Positions 11,025 through 23,899 of a stretch of 64,000 bases of DNA are shown here, one piece after another. The notes beneath the pieces are model-generated. The model searched no databases. It was not told where the DNA came from and was given only the letters and a program-made list of their open reading frames with translations. Numbering within the stretch: the first letter of the stretch is position 1; the number at the start of each line of letters is the position of its first letter. Source of the stretch: Cycas panzhihuaensis (lineage: Eukaryota; Cycadophyta); NCBI GenBank assembly GCA_023213395.1, contig CM041465.1:194749741-194813740 (forward strand), written 5' to 3'. A program made the position numbers and the translations under genes.

Positions 11025-11469
11025 CCCTCGCTTAAATATGAGATTTGATATAACTCTAGTTACATATTCTCATTTATAATTTTTAGCACCTTGGCATTCT
11101 TTACTTCTCCAATTCTTCATATTTTAGCTAGTAGTTATTTTAAAAATTATGTTACTATTCAAAAATTACCATGTAAAAATCATGGTAATGCTTTAGTCCC
11201 ATTTGAGAAATTCAGCATGCATAATGAATAACAAAACAACTAAATGAGATAAGATTTCTAGTAGGGTGGTGGTGTTAATAAACACTATATTACTAAAATT
11301 CTTTAATATATAGATTTATAGGACCATAACCACTCATACTTTGATAATATTAATAAAGCAAACTTACCTATATATAAGCATGTATGCCACTTACTAACTT
11401 GAAAAATAACACACAATAAAAAGTTAATCAAATATGGAAATATAGAGTCAAGTGAGAATTAAAAAGAAA
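11025..11469. other. AT-rich sequence, possibly 3' end of the next gypsy element
   Basis: No coding similarity. It lies downstream of the minus-strand gypsy RT at 11470 and so should include RNase H, integrase or 3' sequence if the element were whole. I recognise none, so the element appears 3'-truncated. Confidence 0.4.
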
Positions 11470-12160
11470 CATCACCTTTCTAATAATATCTCTAAGGTAC
11501 TTCACTTCTTTCATTCCAAAAGTGCAATTTAATTTCTTATCAAAAAATCTTTATTCTCTTAGTGTGTTTGGGGTGTGATTTGCATGGGTCAAATGATTTT
11601 TTCATCCATTACTATATGTTAGTATATCATCAAAGAAGACTAATATGAATTTTCATAGAAATAGAGATAGAAACTTGTTCATTGCTATTTGAAATGTAGC
11701 ATAGGCATTTATAAAGGTAAAGGGTATAACCTTGAATTCCTAATGGCCATGTTTTATGTAGAAAGTAGTTTTATGAGTGTCTTCTAACTTTATCTAGATT
11801 TGGTAATAATTAGAGTATAGATTAATCTTTATAAAGTACTCATCTTAATGCAACTCATTTAAATACTCATTAATATTGGGTACTGGGGATTTGCTCTTTA
11901 TCATAAGCTTAATTAAGACTTGATAGTTTACATATATGTGGAATGCCCTATCCTTTCCTTTATATTGACTAGAACTATTGAAGTAGAGAAAGGACTTTTG
12001 TTTAGAACTATTAGCCCTAAATCTAGAAGCTCTTATATAATTCTTTCACTTTTATGTTGATAGTAATGTGGGTGTTTATATGGTCTAATTATAGTTGGGT
12101 TGGTTCTATATTCCAACTCAATCATGTGTTCCATACCTTAAATTAAAGGTAATTTAAAGG
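11470..12160 (-). pseudogene. gypsy reverse transcriptase fragment
   Basis: Minus-strand reading from about 12160 downward: RPYKHPHYYQHKSE, LVLN-S-P-F-S-T-S-I-V-L-V (the region before the DGS/CVDY motif), a degraded VNYQVL, then INEYLNELH, YYQI, GHYEF-like KVIPFTFINAYATFQ, the catalytic box LVFFDDILTYS near 11620-11655 with both aspartates intact, and NCTFGMKEVKYL (about 11530-11495). This is the Ty3/gypsy RT motif order. There are several stops and frame changes. It belongs with the protease and gag remnants at higher coordinates on the same strand. Confidence 0.82.
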
Positions 12161-12325
12161 GAAGTTTTTTGAAAACTTCCTTGTATTTTTTAAGGATTAC
12201 TCATAATTATGTAATTATGAGCTCTTAGTATTATCCTTAATTTCCACTTGTAATTTAAATAGTTGGGCTACTACTCTCGGTTACCCTTTCCTCATTATTT
12301 TTTTTATTTGTTTAATGGATATGAC

Positions 12326-12665
12326 TTATGTTTTCAAAGGTTGTAGCCCTTGTGAGATAATAAACCTTCCAACTTGATAGTATCTTATAAACAATTCATC
12401 ACAATTCATCTTAAATATCCTAATTAACCTTAACCATTGACTTTTGAGGACAACATCAACACCTATGTTTATTACATAAACAGTTTTCATAATGATTATA
12501 TCTTCTACAAGAAGCATAGGATTTCCAAGTATGCCTTAGCCTAGAATGACCTACCTACCACTAAATTACACTTGAAAATCAAAGCATCCTTGATGGAAAA
12601 AGCCTCAAGTGTTATGAATTTCTTGACAAAATTATACGTATTTATAGGATCAACTAAAATGGTAA
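12326..12665 (-). pseudogene. gypsy aspartic protease fragment
   Basis: The minus-strand translation gives VLKSQWLRLIRIFKMN followed by GRFIISQGLQ (12326-12450), matching the plant gypsy protease C-terminal motif VLGxQWLxTLG and the downstream K-x-x-L-x-G stretch. Upstream (about 12665-12600) VDPINTYNFVKKF resembles the active-site region V-D-S-G-S-T-H-N-F with the Gly lost. It sits between gag-like sequence and the RT, the normal order. Confidence 0.6.
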
Positions 12666-13485
12666 CATGTAATATCTATTATAATAGAGAAAGAAATTTA
12701 GGGTGTGTTATCCTCTAAATTGATCATCTCTTTTTACACCATATTTGGTTTTGCTTTGTGATTTCTATTTATCTCATTACCATCTACTTGATTTAATTTA
12801 ATATTGAAGAATTAATTATTAATATATTTATGCCTCAATCCTCTATTCTTATCACATATAAATAAATTAGACTCTTTCCTTTAAAGCTCATGTTTATTTA
12901 CCTTGGATCTTTGTTATAATGGTTTAGTCTATCTGTTAGCTATAACTACCTATAGGCTTCCTTGTATAAATAGGGGAGCATACACTTCTAACTTGAGAGT
13001 TGATCTTATCCTTGCATAAGTAGGTTAACTTTACTACTTTATTCAACTCTTGGGAAATCTTTATTTTGAAGCTAACTTGAATTTCCATAAATATCCCATA
13101 TATATATAATTAGATTAACTAGCTATAAATAATGTCTTCTATTATATATGCAAGTGTAGTGAGGATCTTATTATACTCTTCTACTAACCTTAAAAACTTT
13201 AATATTATTAGCTTGTAATAATAGTATTAGTTTATATTCATCTTAAACTTCTCAATAAATAATGCTAAAAACCCTTTCTAGAATAGTAACTTTTTTTGTC
13301 CTTGGTTTTTTAAGGCTTTATTACCATTTGCATGTAATACAATTTATGTGTAATGCTCTAGTTGTATTTATTCATCTTCTTTAACCTCCATAAGCTAAAA
13401 ATACTATTATATTTATTAAATCTATACCTTGGTCTCATAAGACTTTTACTCCATTCCATATCATTAAATCATAAATTTTCCCAAT
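12666..13485 (-). pseudogene. gypsy gag remnant (part downstream of the insertion)
   Basis: Weak gag-like sequence on the minus strand, for example RLVEEYNKILTTLAYIIED (about 13190-13130), resembling the capsid motif with a Val-x-E-Y/F-x-x-x-F/L-x-x-L pattern. No zinc knuckle is recognisable. It is called mainly from position: between the protease and the N-terminal gag piece on the far side of the 13486-16130 insertion. Confidence 0.4.
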
Positions 13486-13848
13486 TGTTAAAATTAGGAT
13501 ATAAGCAAAGACAATTATGATGCCACTTATAAGACATAAATACCTAATATAGGTCCATGATCATATAAGACTATGAAATATAAGACATATATATGAAATG
13601 ATTAAAGAATAATATGTACAAACATGTAACACAATATACTTGTGGGAGATGACTACTTCCAATTGTATTATGTTAAACTAATATACATTTATCATACATA
13701 TCATCATCCAGCTATCTAATCATAATCTAAGAGCCACTTGGTCAACCAATATCTCATTATATGAAGAAGTGTGCATACTATGACCCCTTAGTACACATCA
13801 AAGGGGTAATTATAATAATTTAATATTCCCATAGGCTAACATTACCCA
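13486..13848 (-). repeat. 3' LTR of the non-autonomous element
   Basis: In plus orientation begins TGTTAAAATTAGGAT and ends CATTACCCA, 363 bp. It shares blocks such as the GACCCCTTAGTACACATCAAAGG region (about 13780-13805) with the partner at 15808-16130. Confidence 0.85.
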
Positions 13849-13860
13849 ATATTCCTCCTT

Positions 13861-15790
13861 AATGTCTAATCCATGTCACATAATTGCTTTAAATATGATG
13901 TTGGGTCTATATAAAAGTCAAACATATACTAGAACACGTGTTACTAGTCATTGTACCTACTAGTCCTTTAAATGAGCTTTACATACATGGTTCATTAAGG
14001 TTTACTTGCTAAGCAAGCTTCATCTAGTCCCGTTTTGCTTATTTCCAGTTCTTCTAGTTGAGGTTATACCTCTAACAGAAAAAATGAGCTAAAAACCCTC
14101 AGCCCCATCTACTGCACTGTGAAACAAACTTTCAAAAATGGTTATTTGACTAGAAACACATGACAAAACATCTCTTTCTTTAAGCACATACTCCATTTTA
14201 ATACCCTTTCAAACCAAAGCCTAAACTTCATACCATTAAAACTACCTTGAAAAATCTTTAAGGTATATTATATGACCACTTGTTGGAAAGCTCCACAAGT
14301 CAACTTTGTAATATAATTGATAGTACTCAATTTTGATGTTGTATGAGAGAGATTTAATCATTCTTATGTGCATAGGTAACCTTTTAGGTGACAAAGTCAA
14401 AAAGTAAAATAATAAATAAATTATATATATATAAAAAAAAAACCTTTCAATTGGCCCCTTGGTGATATAAAAACACCTATGTGACCATACCAAGGGCCAT
14501 GTTTATAATGTTTAGAAATTTTAGATTTGATAAAATACCTTTTTTATTGAAATTCTTTAATGTGTAACTTGTGTGTCTCCCACAAGGGTATTTCAATGCC
14601 CACATTTTTTTTTCTTCCCACTATTTTTAAGTCTATAAGCCTCAATTATGCATTTTTAGATGTTACAAATTCATAAGTAGTATTAGATCTACAAAATACA
14701 TGCCCAATGATGAGATATTTCCATTTATAGACACCTAAACACTTATAAAGTTGTCCAATACTCTAGAAAAGTCTCATAAAAAGCGATGTCCAACCTATGT
14801 ATTCAATATTAATTCACTTCTACAAGCTATCAGCTTAGTGATCTATCATCTATACTAATTTCCAAAGCCAAATATAAGTAAAATGTGGTAAAAAAGGCTA
14901 TGATTACTTATCAGGACCATACAAAACCTCTTTGCTCTATTAGTATGTTATCATAACTCTCATAGTAGTCTATAACCTTTGTCCATATCTTAGATCTTCC
15001 TAGTTTTCTATTAAAAACCCCATCTATCTCTATTTCAAATAAAAAATAAGTGAGTAGATAATAATTTACACTAGATCTACAAACTGCCTACATAGCTTCT
15101 CATCATCAAATGACAACCAATAACCTCCAACTTATTGATGGGGTGGAACCCAATAAAATCCAATGAACTTGGTCCTATTATTGCACTCTCGCACTGCCAA
15201 TAGAATTCCTTTACAAAGTATAGGTTCTCTCACAATCAACAAGCTTTGCAGTAAGCTAATAAAATATGAGTTTCTTCAAAATAAGCTAATCCATTTACTA
15301 TACCATCTCATGTTGCAAAACCCTCCTCATCAATCATGATCACTTCATCACATGATAGAGGAATTAATGGACTATGTATCATATCATTAACTTTAATAGG
15401 GTGATCAAGCCTATATCCAAAGTTTTACTCTTAGACTTATGTGTAACACCACCATACATATTAGCAAAGTATACAAATAACAAGTCTAAAATAAATCAAA
15501 TATGTTGCAAACCTCCATGGGATTCGAGATAACTATAATGCCCACACTTTAATTGATTTTTATGCATATGCACCAACATGCTTTAGGATTATAACATTAA
15601 TATGTTCTAGGTGTCATACAAACCATGGCTCAAAACTATCCACAACTTGCAACAAAACCTTGGTAAACAACTAAATTACTCCCTCATTGGTTGCGAATAA
15701 GCATACTTAAAACAAGTTCAAAATAAACCCTTGATAGGTGGACACACTCATAGTCTTATAGTTTAGTTGGGATCAAAACAAGTTTAAACT
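13861..15790 (-). other. Interior of the non-autonomous element, no known protein domain
   Basis: Between PPT and PBS I find no copia or gypsy motif on either strand. Around 15100-15210 the minus strand has a run of about 35 codons without a stop, but I cannot match it to any family. The segment 14390-14450 is a pure AT/A-rich stretch. This may be a deleted copia or cargo sequence. Confidence 0.5.
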
Positions 15791-15807
15791 AAGGTTTTAA
15801 TACCAAA

Positions 15808-16130
15808 TTTAAAAATTAGGGTACAAACAAAGATGGTTATAAAATCACTTGTAAGACATAAATGTCCAATATAGGTCCAAAATCATACAAGATTATAAAA
15901 TAACATAACATAAGAAACTTATAAGAAATGACCACTTCTAAATATATTATGTTAAACTAATACATATTTATAATAAATATCACTAGTTAGCTATCCAGTC
16001 AAAATCCATTATCCACTTGATCAACCAATGATTGATTATATAATGAAGTGTGTACACTATGATCCCTTAGTACGCATTAAAGGGGTGATCACAACAATTT
16101 AATATTCCCATAGGTTAACATTACTTAGCA
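15808..16130 (-). repeat. 5' LTR of the non-autonomous element
   Basis: Plus orientation begins TTTAAAAATTAGGGTAC (terminal TG mutated to TT) and ends TTACTTAGCA, 323 bp. It differs from its partner by many substitutions and about 40 bases of indels, so the insertion is old. Confidence 0.82.
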
Positions 16131-16135
16131 CTAAT

Positions 16136-16546
16136 TTCTTTAATTTTTGCATTTGCAATGATTAGAAGTAGTTGAAATATGATTGAAATTTAATTACCAT
16201 TTTCTATTATAAGGTTTTATTCCAATAGTAGTTAAGGTACTTTTATATAGGTTCATTAGTTAAATTGTCTTACGTATTGTTTAATTCATTAGGACTAGTC
16301 TTTAGCTTTTTTACGATCCTTATTACAAGATTGGCTTCCTTTATCATCATCAAATTCTTGCACTCCTCTTTTTCCTTTATGGCCTTATACCATTATAGTT
16401 ATTTTTTCTAACATTTGATTCAACACGAACTATATTATTTAGCTACATGTCCATTGATTCCTTCAGCACATAAATGATAGGCTCAATGACTAGTTTTTGC
16501 ATTTTATGGATCTCCTCTTCACTCTACTTTTCATTTTTAACCTCCA
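16136..16546 (-). pseudogene. gypsy gag N-terminal remnant
   Basis: On the minus strand a Met-Glu-Val-Lys-Asn start at about 16546 leads into SEEEIHKMQKLVIEPIIYVL and a lysine/arginine-rich stretch, typical of a gypsy gag N-terminus. Stops occur, including CAG to TAG just after the start. Sequence resumes as gag/protease/RT on the other side of the 13486-16130 insertion, so the two halves are one element. Confidence 0.5.
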
Positions 16547-18159
16547 TGGTGGTCTTTGCATCTCATATATTTAATAAATAAAATATATGTGGTCTTTAAA
16601 AATTAATTAGAATCCTTTTTTGGGATTATCTTCCTCTTTATTTCTTTTCGTAGGGTTTTGATTTCCTTTAATTTATATTAAAAAAAAAAAAAAATCTCTT
16701 AAAAATATACCAACTTTAATATTTATAAGTAAAACCTTAGAGACTTGATTAAAAATGAAAAATTTGTAATAATCTTTTGTGTTGAATCTACTCATGCCAC
16801 TAGTTCTTATTGAATCAATTACCACTATTCACTATACACACTCCTTGTGATGGGATGAGCTTTGAGGTGATGTTAGGCCAAGGCTGATATTGCTATTAAA
16901 TAAAACCATAGATGTAAGGTGTTATGTACATTATGGTATCAAGTACAATATGGTATCAACTCTGCCTAAATCTCCTTTAATATTTATTATGGTCATTTGT
17001 GCACATACTTAATTTCCAAAGGCACCTTCAAAGATAAAGTGATTCCACTCAAGGCATAAGTGGAGAAAGGACATTTAACTATGATTTATAGACCATGTAT
17101 ACATGTTAAATAGGACCAATAAATATAGTTAAATGCTGGGTAATACATAGATGTAGAAAATAAGAAGTATGATGAACTAAATAATGAATGTAAAGACACT
17201 ATAATTAATGATGGGCCAAGTTCCAATCACAAGGGTTGAACCCAATATCTTAAAATCCAATAGCTAGAGGTCCCAAGCCATGATCCAAAAGCACAAATGA
17301 CATGATGGTTATTTCGTTGGAGATGTGTATTACAAGATAAGAGTAGACTTGAGTGTTATGAAATAATTTGCCACAGTATTGAACTTGATATAATACCACT
17401 TGTTATGGCACCAATAAATATATTATTAGATGCAAACTTTAATATTGAGAACACAATATAGGAAATGATTCAAAATTCTTTGATTTTAATTAGAAAAATA
17501 CATGGTGATTAATGTTCCAATACATCAAATATTTATATTTTACCAAAGTGTATCCTACCAAAAATCATTATTTTTCCTTGCCTACTCTATTATTGAAATC
17601 AATGCTCTTTAAAACTACTTAATAACTTAGTAACTTTTATACCATAACATGAAACATTAAAGTTTTTTTGTAAAGTAATAGAAAAAAAAAGAATCTTACT
17701 AAAATCCTAACATTTAACTTTAAGATTCTATATAAAAGGAGAAATATAATGTGGTAGTATATACCTCATTTTACAAAGTTAAAGAATTAAAGACATATGT
17801 AATCATTATAATTATGTTAAATAGGGCATACTAGATACAAACAAGATATGAAAAAATCCAAAAATAGTTAAGATCATCTCTTAACTACAATGAGGGGAAA
17901 AAGAACCCAATGTAAGGTATGAATGAAATATTAAGATTTATGGTATAAGGGGAGACTTTATTTTATGCCTTAATATAAATTCAAATATTGAGTGATGCAA
18001 GAGGTGAATTTATAATCCATAGTAGATTATATTAGATTTTTTAGAAAATGGTTAAAAATTATGTAATCCTTTTACTAGAAGAGTTGGAATATGGACATTT
18101 GGATGTACATATATTAATATGAAGTATTCCAAAGATTAAAAAATATGAGAATGTACTAC
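16547..18159. other. AT-rich region, possible 5' leader/LTR of the gypsy remnant
   Basis: No coding match. A site at about 17388-17401 reads GTGGTATTATATCAAG on the minus strand, faintly like a tRNA-Met PBS, which would put a 5' LTR to its right. No LTR copy was found at the other end to support this. Confidence 0.3.
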
Positions 18160-19319
18160 TAATTCCTGGGGTTGGACCTAATCAATTAAGTTAACTCAAT
18201 GTGAGGATTTACATGATTGAGTTCAATAGGAATCTTCAACCCTTCTTTTGATAAGAAGGGATATTTCTCTAGGAGTGTTTCGAGTGATTGTTACAATGTT
18301 GTTTTAGTTGATTAATCTTTACATTAAATGAAGATAACTTAAAAGAGAATTAAAGAAATAAAAAAAGAAAAATCCTAGGATAAGCCAAAAGCATAATTAA
18401 TTAAGATAACAAGATCCCCCTTTTTATTGGATAGAAAATAAACAATCTCTTGATAGATAAGAGAATGGTTGAAGGTAACTTATTCCCAAATAAGCACCTT
18501 AAAGTTCCTTATTTTTCTACTCTTTCTAAGGTTTACTTAAGAGGGGGAATCCTAGCTTAGACCTCTAGCCCACCTGCAAGGAAGAATTCTATGCCACTCT
18601 AAGCTAGATCAAGGGAGGACTGGTGAGTATGAGGATCTATGTGATCTTGGACCCTAAATTAATTACCCTATTGGGGGTTAGTCATTGAGGACTCTCTTAC
18701 TTGATGCTGATCCACATATAAGAATGGATGACCTAGGGATGCTCACATCTAATTTTGAGGGATTCTAACATTTAGAGGTGAAATAGAGAAAGAAGAAGCT
18801 ACTCTTAACCCAAAATATGATGAGAATTTGTTACTTTTGGCATTCAAAACATGGTTGGAGTATAAAGACTCTCAAAGGAGAGAGAGTTTATACATTAGGT
18901 ATGTTAGAGCCTAATCAATCAAATAATCCTTCATAATGAGATGTATTTATTCTTAAAAGAAGAACAATATTGATATATGAGGGATATCATGTCCTAGTCA
19001 ATCAAATAAGTCCTATCTAATAAGAATAAGATCTAGCTTAAGGTGACCATACAACAAGCATACCTGTTTTTTTTTTTATTAGGTACAAATAGAAAGGGTT
19101 TTACAAGGGCCCCAACCCTTTAACAATGGTTGTCTTTCAACGCATAGAATGGCCATGACAAGCCCATAGCCTAGCTAAAACCCTCTGCAAGATCTAGCTA
19201 CCCACCTTATCATGATAAGCCCTTTGGCTAGCTCCCCTGTTGCATCCTAGACATATCCTCGATAACCAGAGTCATAATCTCTTCAAGAATTTCCTCCCTC
19301 CAGAACTAAGAACTATTGT

Positions 19320-19700
19320 GACTGACCCCCTAGTTAGCTAACTTGTCAGCCATTCCATTTGCCTCCCTATACATATGATGCACTTTAACATTCTCCCATC
19401 TCTTAAGAGCATCATGAATGTCTCTAATTAGAGTATTCACTTTCCAGTCTGGCTCCCTAGACCCTTTGAGAAGATTAATAATGTTTAAGGAATCTCCTTC
19501 TATGATCAACTTCTTGTAGCCTTGCTTAATAGCCATATGCACCACTTTTTGCATGGTTGCTATTTCAACTCTGTGGTTAGTCTACTGCCCATAGTAATCT
19601 ACAAAGGTGCACTTGACCTCCCCTTTAGAGTTTCTACAAATACCCCCCCTCCAGCCTCCCTAGGGTTGTCCTTAGATATTCCATCAAAATTTATTTTCAC
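19320..19700 (-). pseudogene. LINE C-terminal RNase H
   Basis: The minus strand reads WVKINFDGISKDNPREAGGG (first Asp in NFDG), then LIIEGDSLNIINLL, VHHMYREANGMADKLAN. These are the D, D and H-x-x-R-x-x-N-x-x-A-D motifs of the plant RNase H fused to LINE ORF2. A frameshift separates the first motif from the rest. A zf-RVT-like segment, WRNRRIFQDRQMDKHRTF in outline, lies just upstream near 19890. Confidence 0.88.
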
Positions 19701-20899
19701 CCATATTTCCATGGGAGGAATCTAGCCACAATTCTTCCTAAGGTCCCTAACTAATCTAGGGGTTGTCCCCTAGATTTCTATTATAGTTCTTTCATGATCT
19801 AGAATGAATTTCTCCTCTTTAGGCTTTATAATTTCCCCTATGATAGCCTTGATCATCCCAAAGGTCCTATGTTTATCCATTTGTCTATCTTGAAAAATCC
19901 TCCTATTTCTCTCCTTCCATAGGTTCCACATTATAACTGGCAAAGATATTCACCACAGGTGGGCCAAGGTACTACTCCTAAAGGAACTAGTTTAAGCCAA
20001 TAACTGATCCTCAAGAGTTCCAAAAGCCACCCACTGAATATCAAATTGAGCCCATATCATCTTCCACACCCTTCTGGAATAGGAGTAATAAAGGAGTATA
20101 TGATTCACTGACTCCTCATCTTCTTGGTAGAGCACACACTAGTTTACCATAACTAGTCCCCTCTTCCTCAAGTTACCCACTGTTAAGATTTTATTCCTAA
20201 GACACAACCACCAAAAAATTACTATCTTAGGGGTCAAGCTCATCTTCCATACCCCCTCCAGGAGTGGGTTCTTCCAGTCTCCTCTTTCCTGGCATAAAAA
20301 TAGGTAACCCTATTTTGCTGAATAATCACATAAAGGGGATGATGGTTAGACCATCAAGCCTGCCCTCAATCTTCTCAGGATATAGCAATGACCAATCACA
20401 TTTTTTAAAGCCTTAATTTGATCTTGGATCTCTTACTTACCTTAGATCTAATGAAAATCCCTCCACGTAGTGACTTGATCCTAGATCTCCCAATAATCCT
20501 TTACTTTAGTACCATAGGTCACTTCACAAAGAACCTACATAGGGCCCACATCGAGATGACCCTTAAGTTTTAGGTCACCACACTACACATCCTCCCAAAA
20601 CTTTATAGTATTACTGTTCCCCAACTTCCACTGCACCCCTACTCCTAAAACCCACCTCATGTGATACATACTTCTCTAAATTGTCGAGCCACAAGGATGA
20701 GGACAACTATCGAATAAGAAGTGCCCCCTATGAAGATACTTATAGGTCATGATTCAATCCCATAAACCCCCCTCTTTCTTAGATAAGTACCATCCCAATG
20801 TTTCCACGAAAGTACTGTTGAAGAAAGATAATCTCTGGAGGTTCAAACCACTCGCCCATCTAGGGTGGCAAACTTTCTCTCAGTCCACCAAATGGATTC

Positions 20900-22260
20900 T
20901 ATCATTTTCCTCCATTTTAGACCAAAGGAAGTAATTCTAAATAGATTCTAGCATGGATATAATTTAGGTTAGGATCTTGGAAATACATATTAAGTAGATG
21001 GGAATGCTCTAAAGAGAAACAAAAACCAACTAGACCTTACCAGCCTAGCTAAGAAGAGAGCCCTTCCATCCTATTAACTTCCTCTATATCCTATTAATTA
21101 GGGGGTTCTAAAACTCCTTTGATATCTTTCCAGTAAAGAGGGGCATGCCCAAATAAATCATCAAGAGTTTACAAATAGACATCTTAAGAATCCTACTTAT
21201 CTTTTTCTAGACCCTCTCCTTAGTATGCATGAAGAAGATATTACTTTTGTTCAGATTTACCTATTGATTAGTGGCTCTCTTAAACATATCAAGGCCTTCT
21301 TTTAGCATCCATGCTTCTCTCAGTGTATACTTACCTAAGAAAGTATTATTATCAATAAATTGATGATGAACAATATTCTTAATGCCCATAGTAGGCATGA
21401 TCCCTATGATCAGCCCCATTCTCCTAGCCTTCTCTATTGCCCTACCTAATATCTTAGCTAGAATTATAAATAGGTAAGGGGAGATAGGGTCTCCCTATCT
21501 TAGCCCTTTAGATCCTGAGAAAAAATTCATCAATATACCATTCACTATCACCAAGTACTAAGGATTAGAAATACATGACTCCATCCGTTCTTTCCATTCT
21601 CCTTTAAAGCCCAAAGCCTTTAGGCAATCCAATAGGTGGCCCCAAGAGACCCTATCATATGCCTTAGATAGGTCAATTTTAATTGTCATACTTGGCTCTT
21701 TCCTTTGATGGGATAAATGGACCATTTTATGAATAACAACTATGCCATTAGAGATTTGCTTACCCTTGACTAAACCATCTTGGTTAGGGGAAATAATCCC
21801 AGTGAGGATCGTCTTAAGCATGTTGGCCAAAACTTTGGTTACAATCTTATATTTCATGTTGCATAGCCTAATTAGCCAAAAATCCTCCATTCATGTCTGC
21901 TATTCCCCTGACATCTTCCGCTTCTCATGAAACTCCCTCCTAACCTTCATCAAATCTTTCTTAATGATATCCTATATTCCTAAAAAAAAACTAGGAGGAA
22001 TCCATCCAGGCTAGGTGCTTTCTCCTTTTTCATACTAAATACTACTTTTTAAAACTTCCTTTAAAGTGAATGGGGCCATAAGCATTCTATTATGCTCCTC
22101 ATTCACTAATTCCTTAAAATATTCTATTACTATGTTTTTTATATCATCTCCATTAGTGATTTCCTGCCCTCCTCTATTAAGCAGCTCAGTAATCCTATTA
22201 CTAGATCTATATTTCACCACCATCATATGAAAAGAATTGTCTTTATGTCATCTTCCACTA
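20900..22260 (-). pseudogene. LINE reverse transcriptase
   Basis: The minus strand shows KEKAPSLDGF (K-A-P-G-P-D-G-F motif), the PNQDGLVKGKQI motif, MTIKIDLSKAYDRVSWGHLL (about 21690-21630) and GDPISPYLF (about 21490-21465). The catalytic box position reads FIDNN (21345-21359) where FADDT is expected; the second Asp has become Asn (codon at 21348-21350, a G-to-A change). After that come the LGMPL and GRKI-like thumb motifs. The copy is clearly inactive. Confidence 0.9.
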
Positions 22261-22589
22261 ACAAAAGGGCTCTAAATTTTTTCTTCCAGTGAATCTTCTA
22301 TTTTATTAGAACCTCCTCCAAGTTAAGATCTCTCTCTACCTTGTCTAATGCTTGGGACCTATCTTCCTCCTGTATCCTAGGCTTGACTACTTTTATCTCC
22401 TTGTTAATTTGGTTCTTAACTTTAAAAATATTTTCATGGACCTCTTTGTTCCACTCCTTCACCCTTCTTTTGATGCAATCTAATTTCTTTGAGAACTTAT
22501 ACATAGCGCATCCTATTATCGAGACTTTCCACCATTCCTCGATCAACTCCCCAAGCTTCATATATCTGGTCCACATCAATTAAAACCTA

Positions 22590-23215
22590 AATGGTGACCC
22601 CACATGCCTTTTTGTATCAAAAAGTTTAAACTACATAGGGGAATGATTTAACATTATCTTTGGGAGGGCTTCCAACCTGAAATCCTTATGACAATTGGTC
22701 TAGGTGTAATTTATTAGCATTTTATCTTATCTCACCTAGATATGATGGTTCTTAGTCCTCTTGTTCATCTAGGTGTATTTAGCTCCTTTAAGGGAGACAT
22801 CCATTAAACCCCCTCTCTGCATAAATGTACCTATATCAATCATGATGTTCATCCATCCTTCTTGGCCCCCTTTCTTCTTGCTAGACAATAGGGTAGTGTT
22901 AAAGTTACTTGTAACCAACCATGATCCTTCTTACTCCATATGCTCCTCTAGGATCTTTTCCCAAAGAACCCTCTTACCTTTTGCTCTAGTAGTGGAATAG
23001 ATATTTATGGCTAGCCACCTTGTATTTGTCCTCTTATAGGTGATCCACATGGATAGGTAGTGCTCTTTTTTCCTAAGTAATTCTCCATGCCAATCCTTAG
23101 GATTCCACAGAATTTCCAGTCCCCCTAACCTAGGATGGCCATCTGTTATTAATATATCTTCCCTCCCCCATATCTTATCTTTTATATTTTCTCTATTTTC
23201 CTTTATCAATTTGGT
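22590..23215 (-). pseudogene. LINE apurinic endonuclease domain (partial)
   Basis: Minus-strand sequence from about 23209 contains GHPRLGGLEILWNPKDW, then WLAINIYSTTRAKGKRVLWE, a Gly-x-Trp-Leu-Val-x-(S)-N-F-N segment, and YTWMN. These match the L1-type exonuclease-endonuclease-phosphatase fold (GGl.ilW, N.Y, GDFN, fTW). The conserved GDFN Asp reads Ser here, so the catalytic site is damaged. Many stops. Confidence 0.78.
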
Positions 23216-23899
23216 TTCCTATAGCAATAATACATTTGGCTTCATTTTCATGCATATATCCTTTACTAATCTCTACTTAGAGGGAGTATCCCTCTAATGT
23301 TTAAGGAGATAATCTTCTTCTCTTCCTCCTGGTCCTCTAACGTTCCCCTCCTTCTTTTTTTTGGGGCTTTCTACTCTCATATCTAGTTCTTAATCTTGGT
23401 CCCTCATAAACTCCCTCTTTAAGAGTTCCCTAGCTTCCTTGATCTATTTGCAATGCCACCTCTCTTTCCCTTATTATCCTAAGAGTGGGCCTTCACACTC
23501 TTCTATTAGATCCAACATCTGAGCCTTTATGTTGATTGGTCCTACTTTGTTCCTCTTGGAGGTCCTTACCTTTGACCTTCTAGATCATCTTAGAGCCCCC
23601 TATGGACTCCTGTGCTAGGGTGCCCTGTTCCTCCTCTAACCTTTCCTCTATTTCCTAGGGCGTGTCTTCTCTTTCCATCTATCTCTCTTCCTTCCAGGGA
23701 TCCTCCCCCTCCTTAAAGAGAGTATCTTCATCTTCTAGGTTCAGGATAATCCTTCTTATCTCAAGCACCTTTTAGGGGCCATCTCACCTCTCTTGGGTCT
23801 GGATTATTCCTGGCTCTTTCATTTTAACAACTTGAGGATCTTCTCCCTCTTGTCTCCCCTTATCATCCTTACTTTCCCCTTGGTAGTTTAGTGTGAGGT

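Larger units (their letters stand above)
13481..16135 (-). mobile_element. Non-autonomous LTR retrotransposon (2.65 kb) with target duplication
   Basis: Two related LTRs (13486-13848 and 15808-16130) flank 1.96 kb. The element is bounded by CCAAT (13481-13485) and CTAAT (16131-16135), a 5 bp target duplication with one mismatch. On the minus strand the order is 5' LTR, PBS (TGGTATTAAAACCTT at 15791-15805, a decayed tRNA-Met site), interior, PPT (AAGGAGGAATAT, 13849-13860), 3' LTR. No gag or pol domain is recognisable in the interior. It would need another element's proteins to move. It splits the gag region of a gypsy element. Confidence 0.8.

Noticed and set aside
17388-17401. Possible PBS for the gypsy remnant
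   Set aside because: Only a partial match, and no LTR copy could be paired with it; kept as a remark only.
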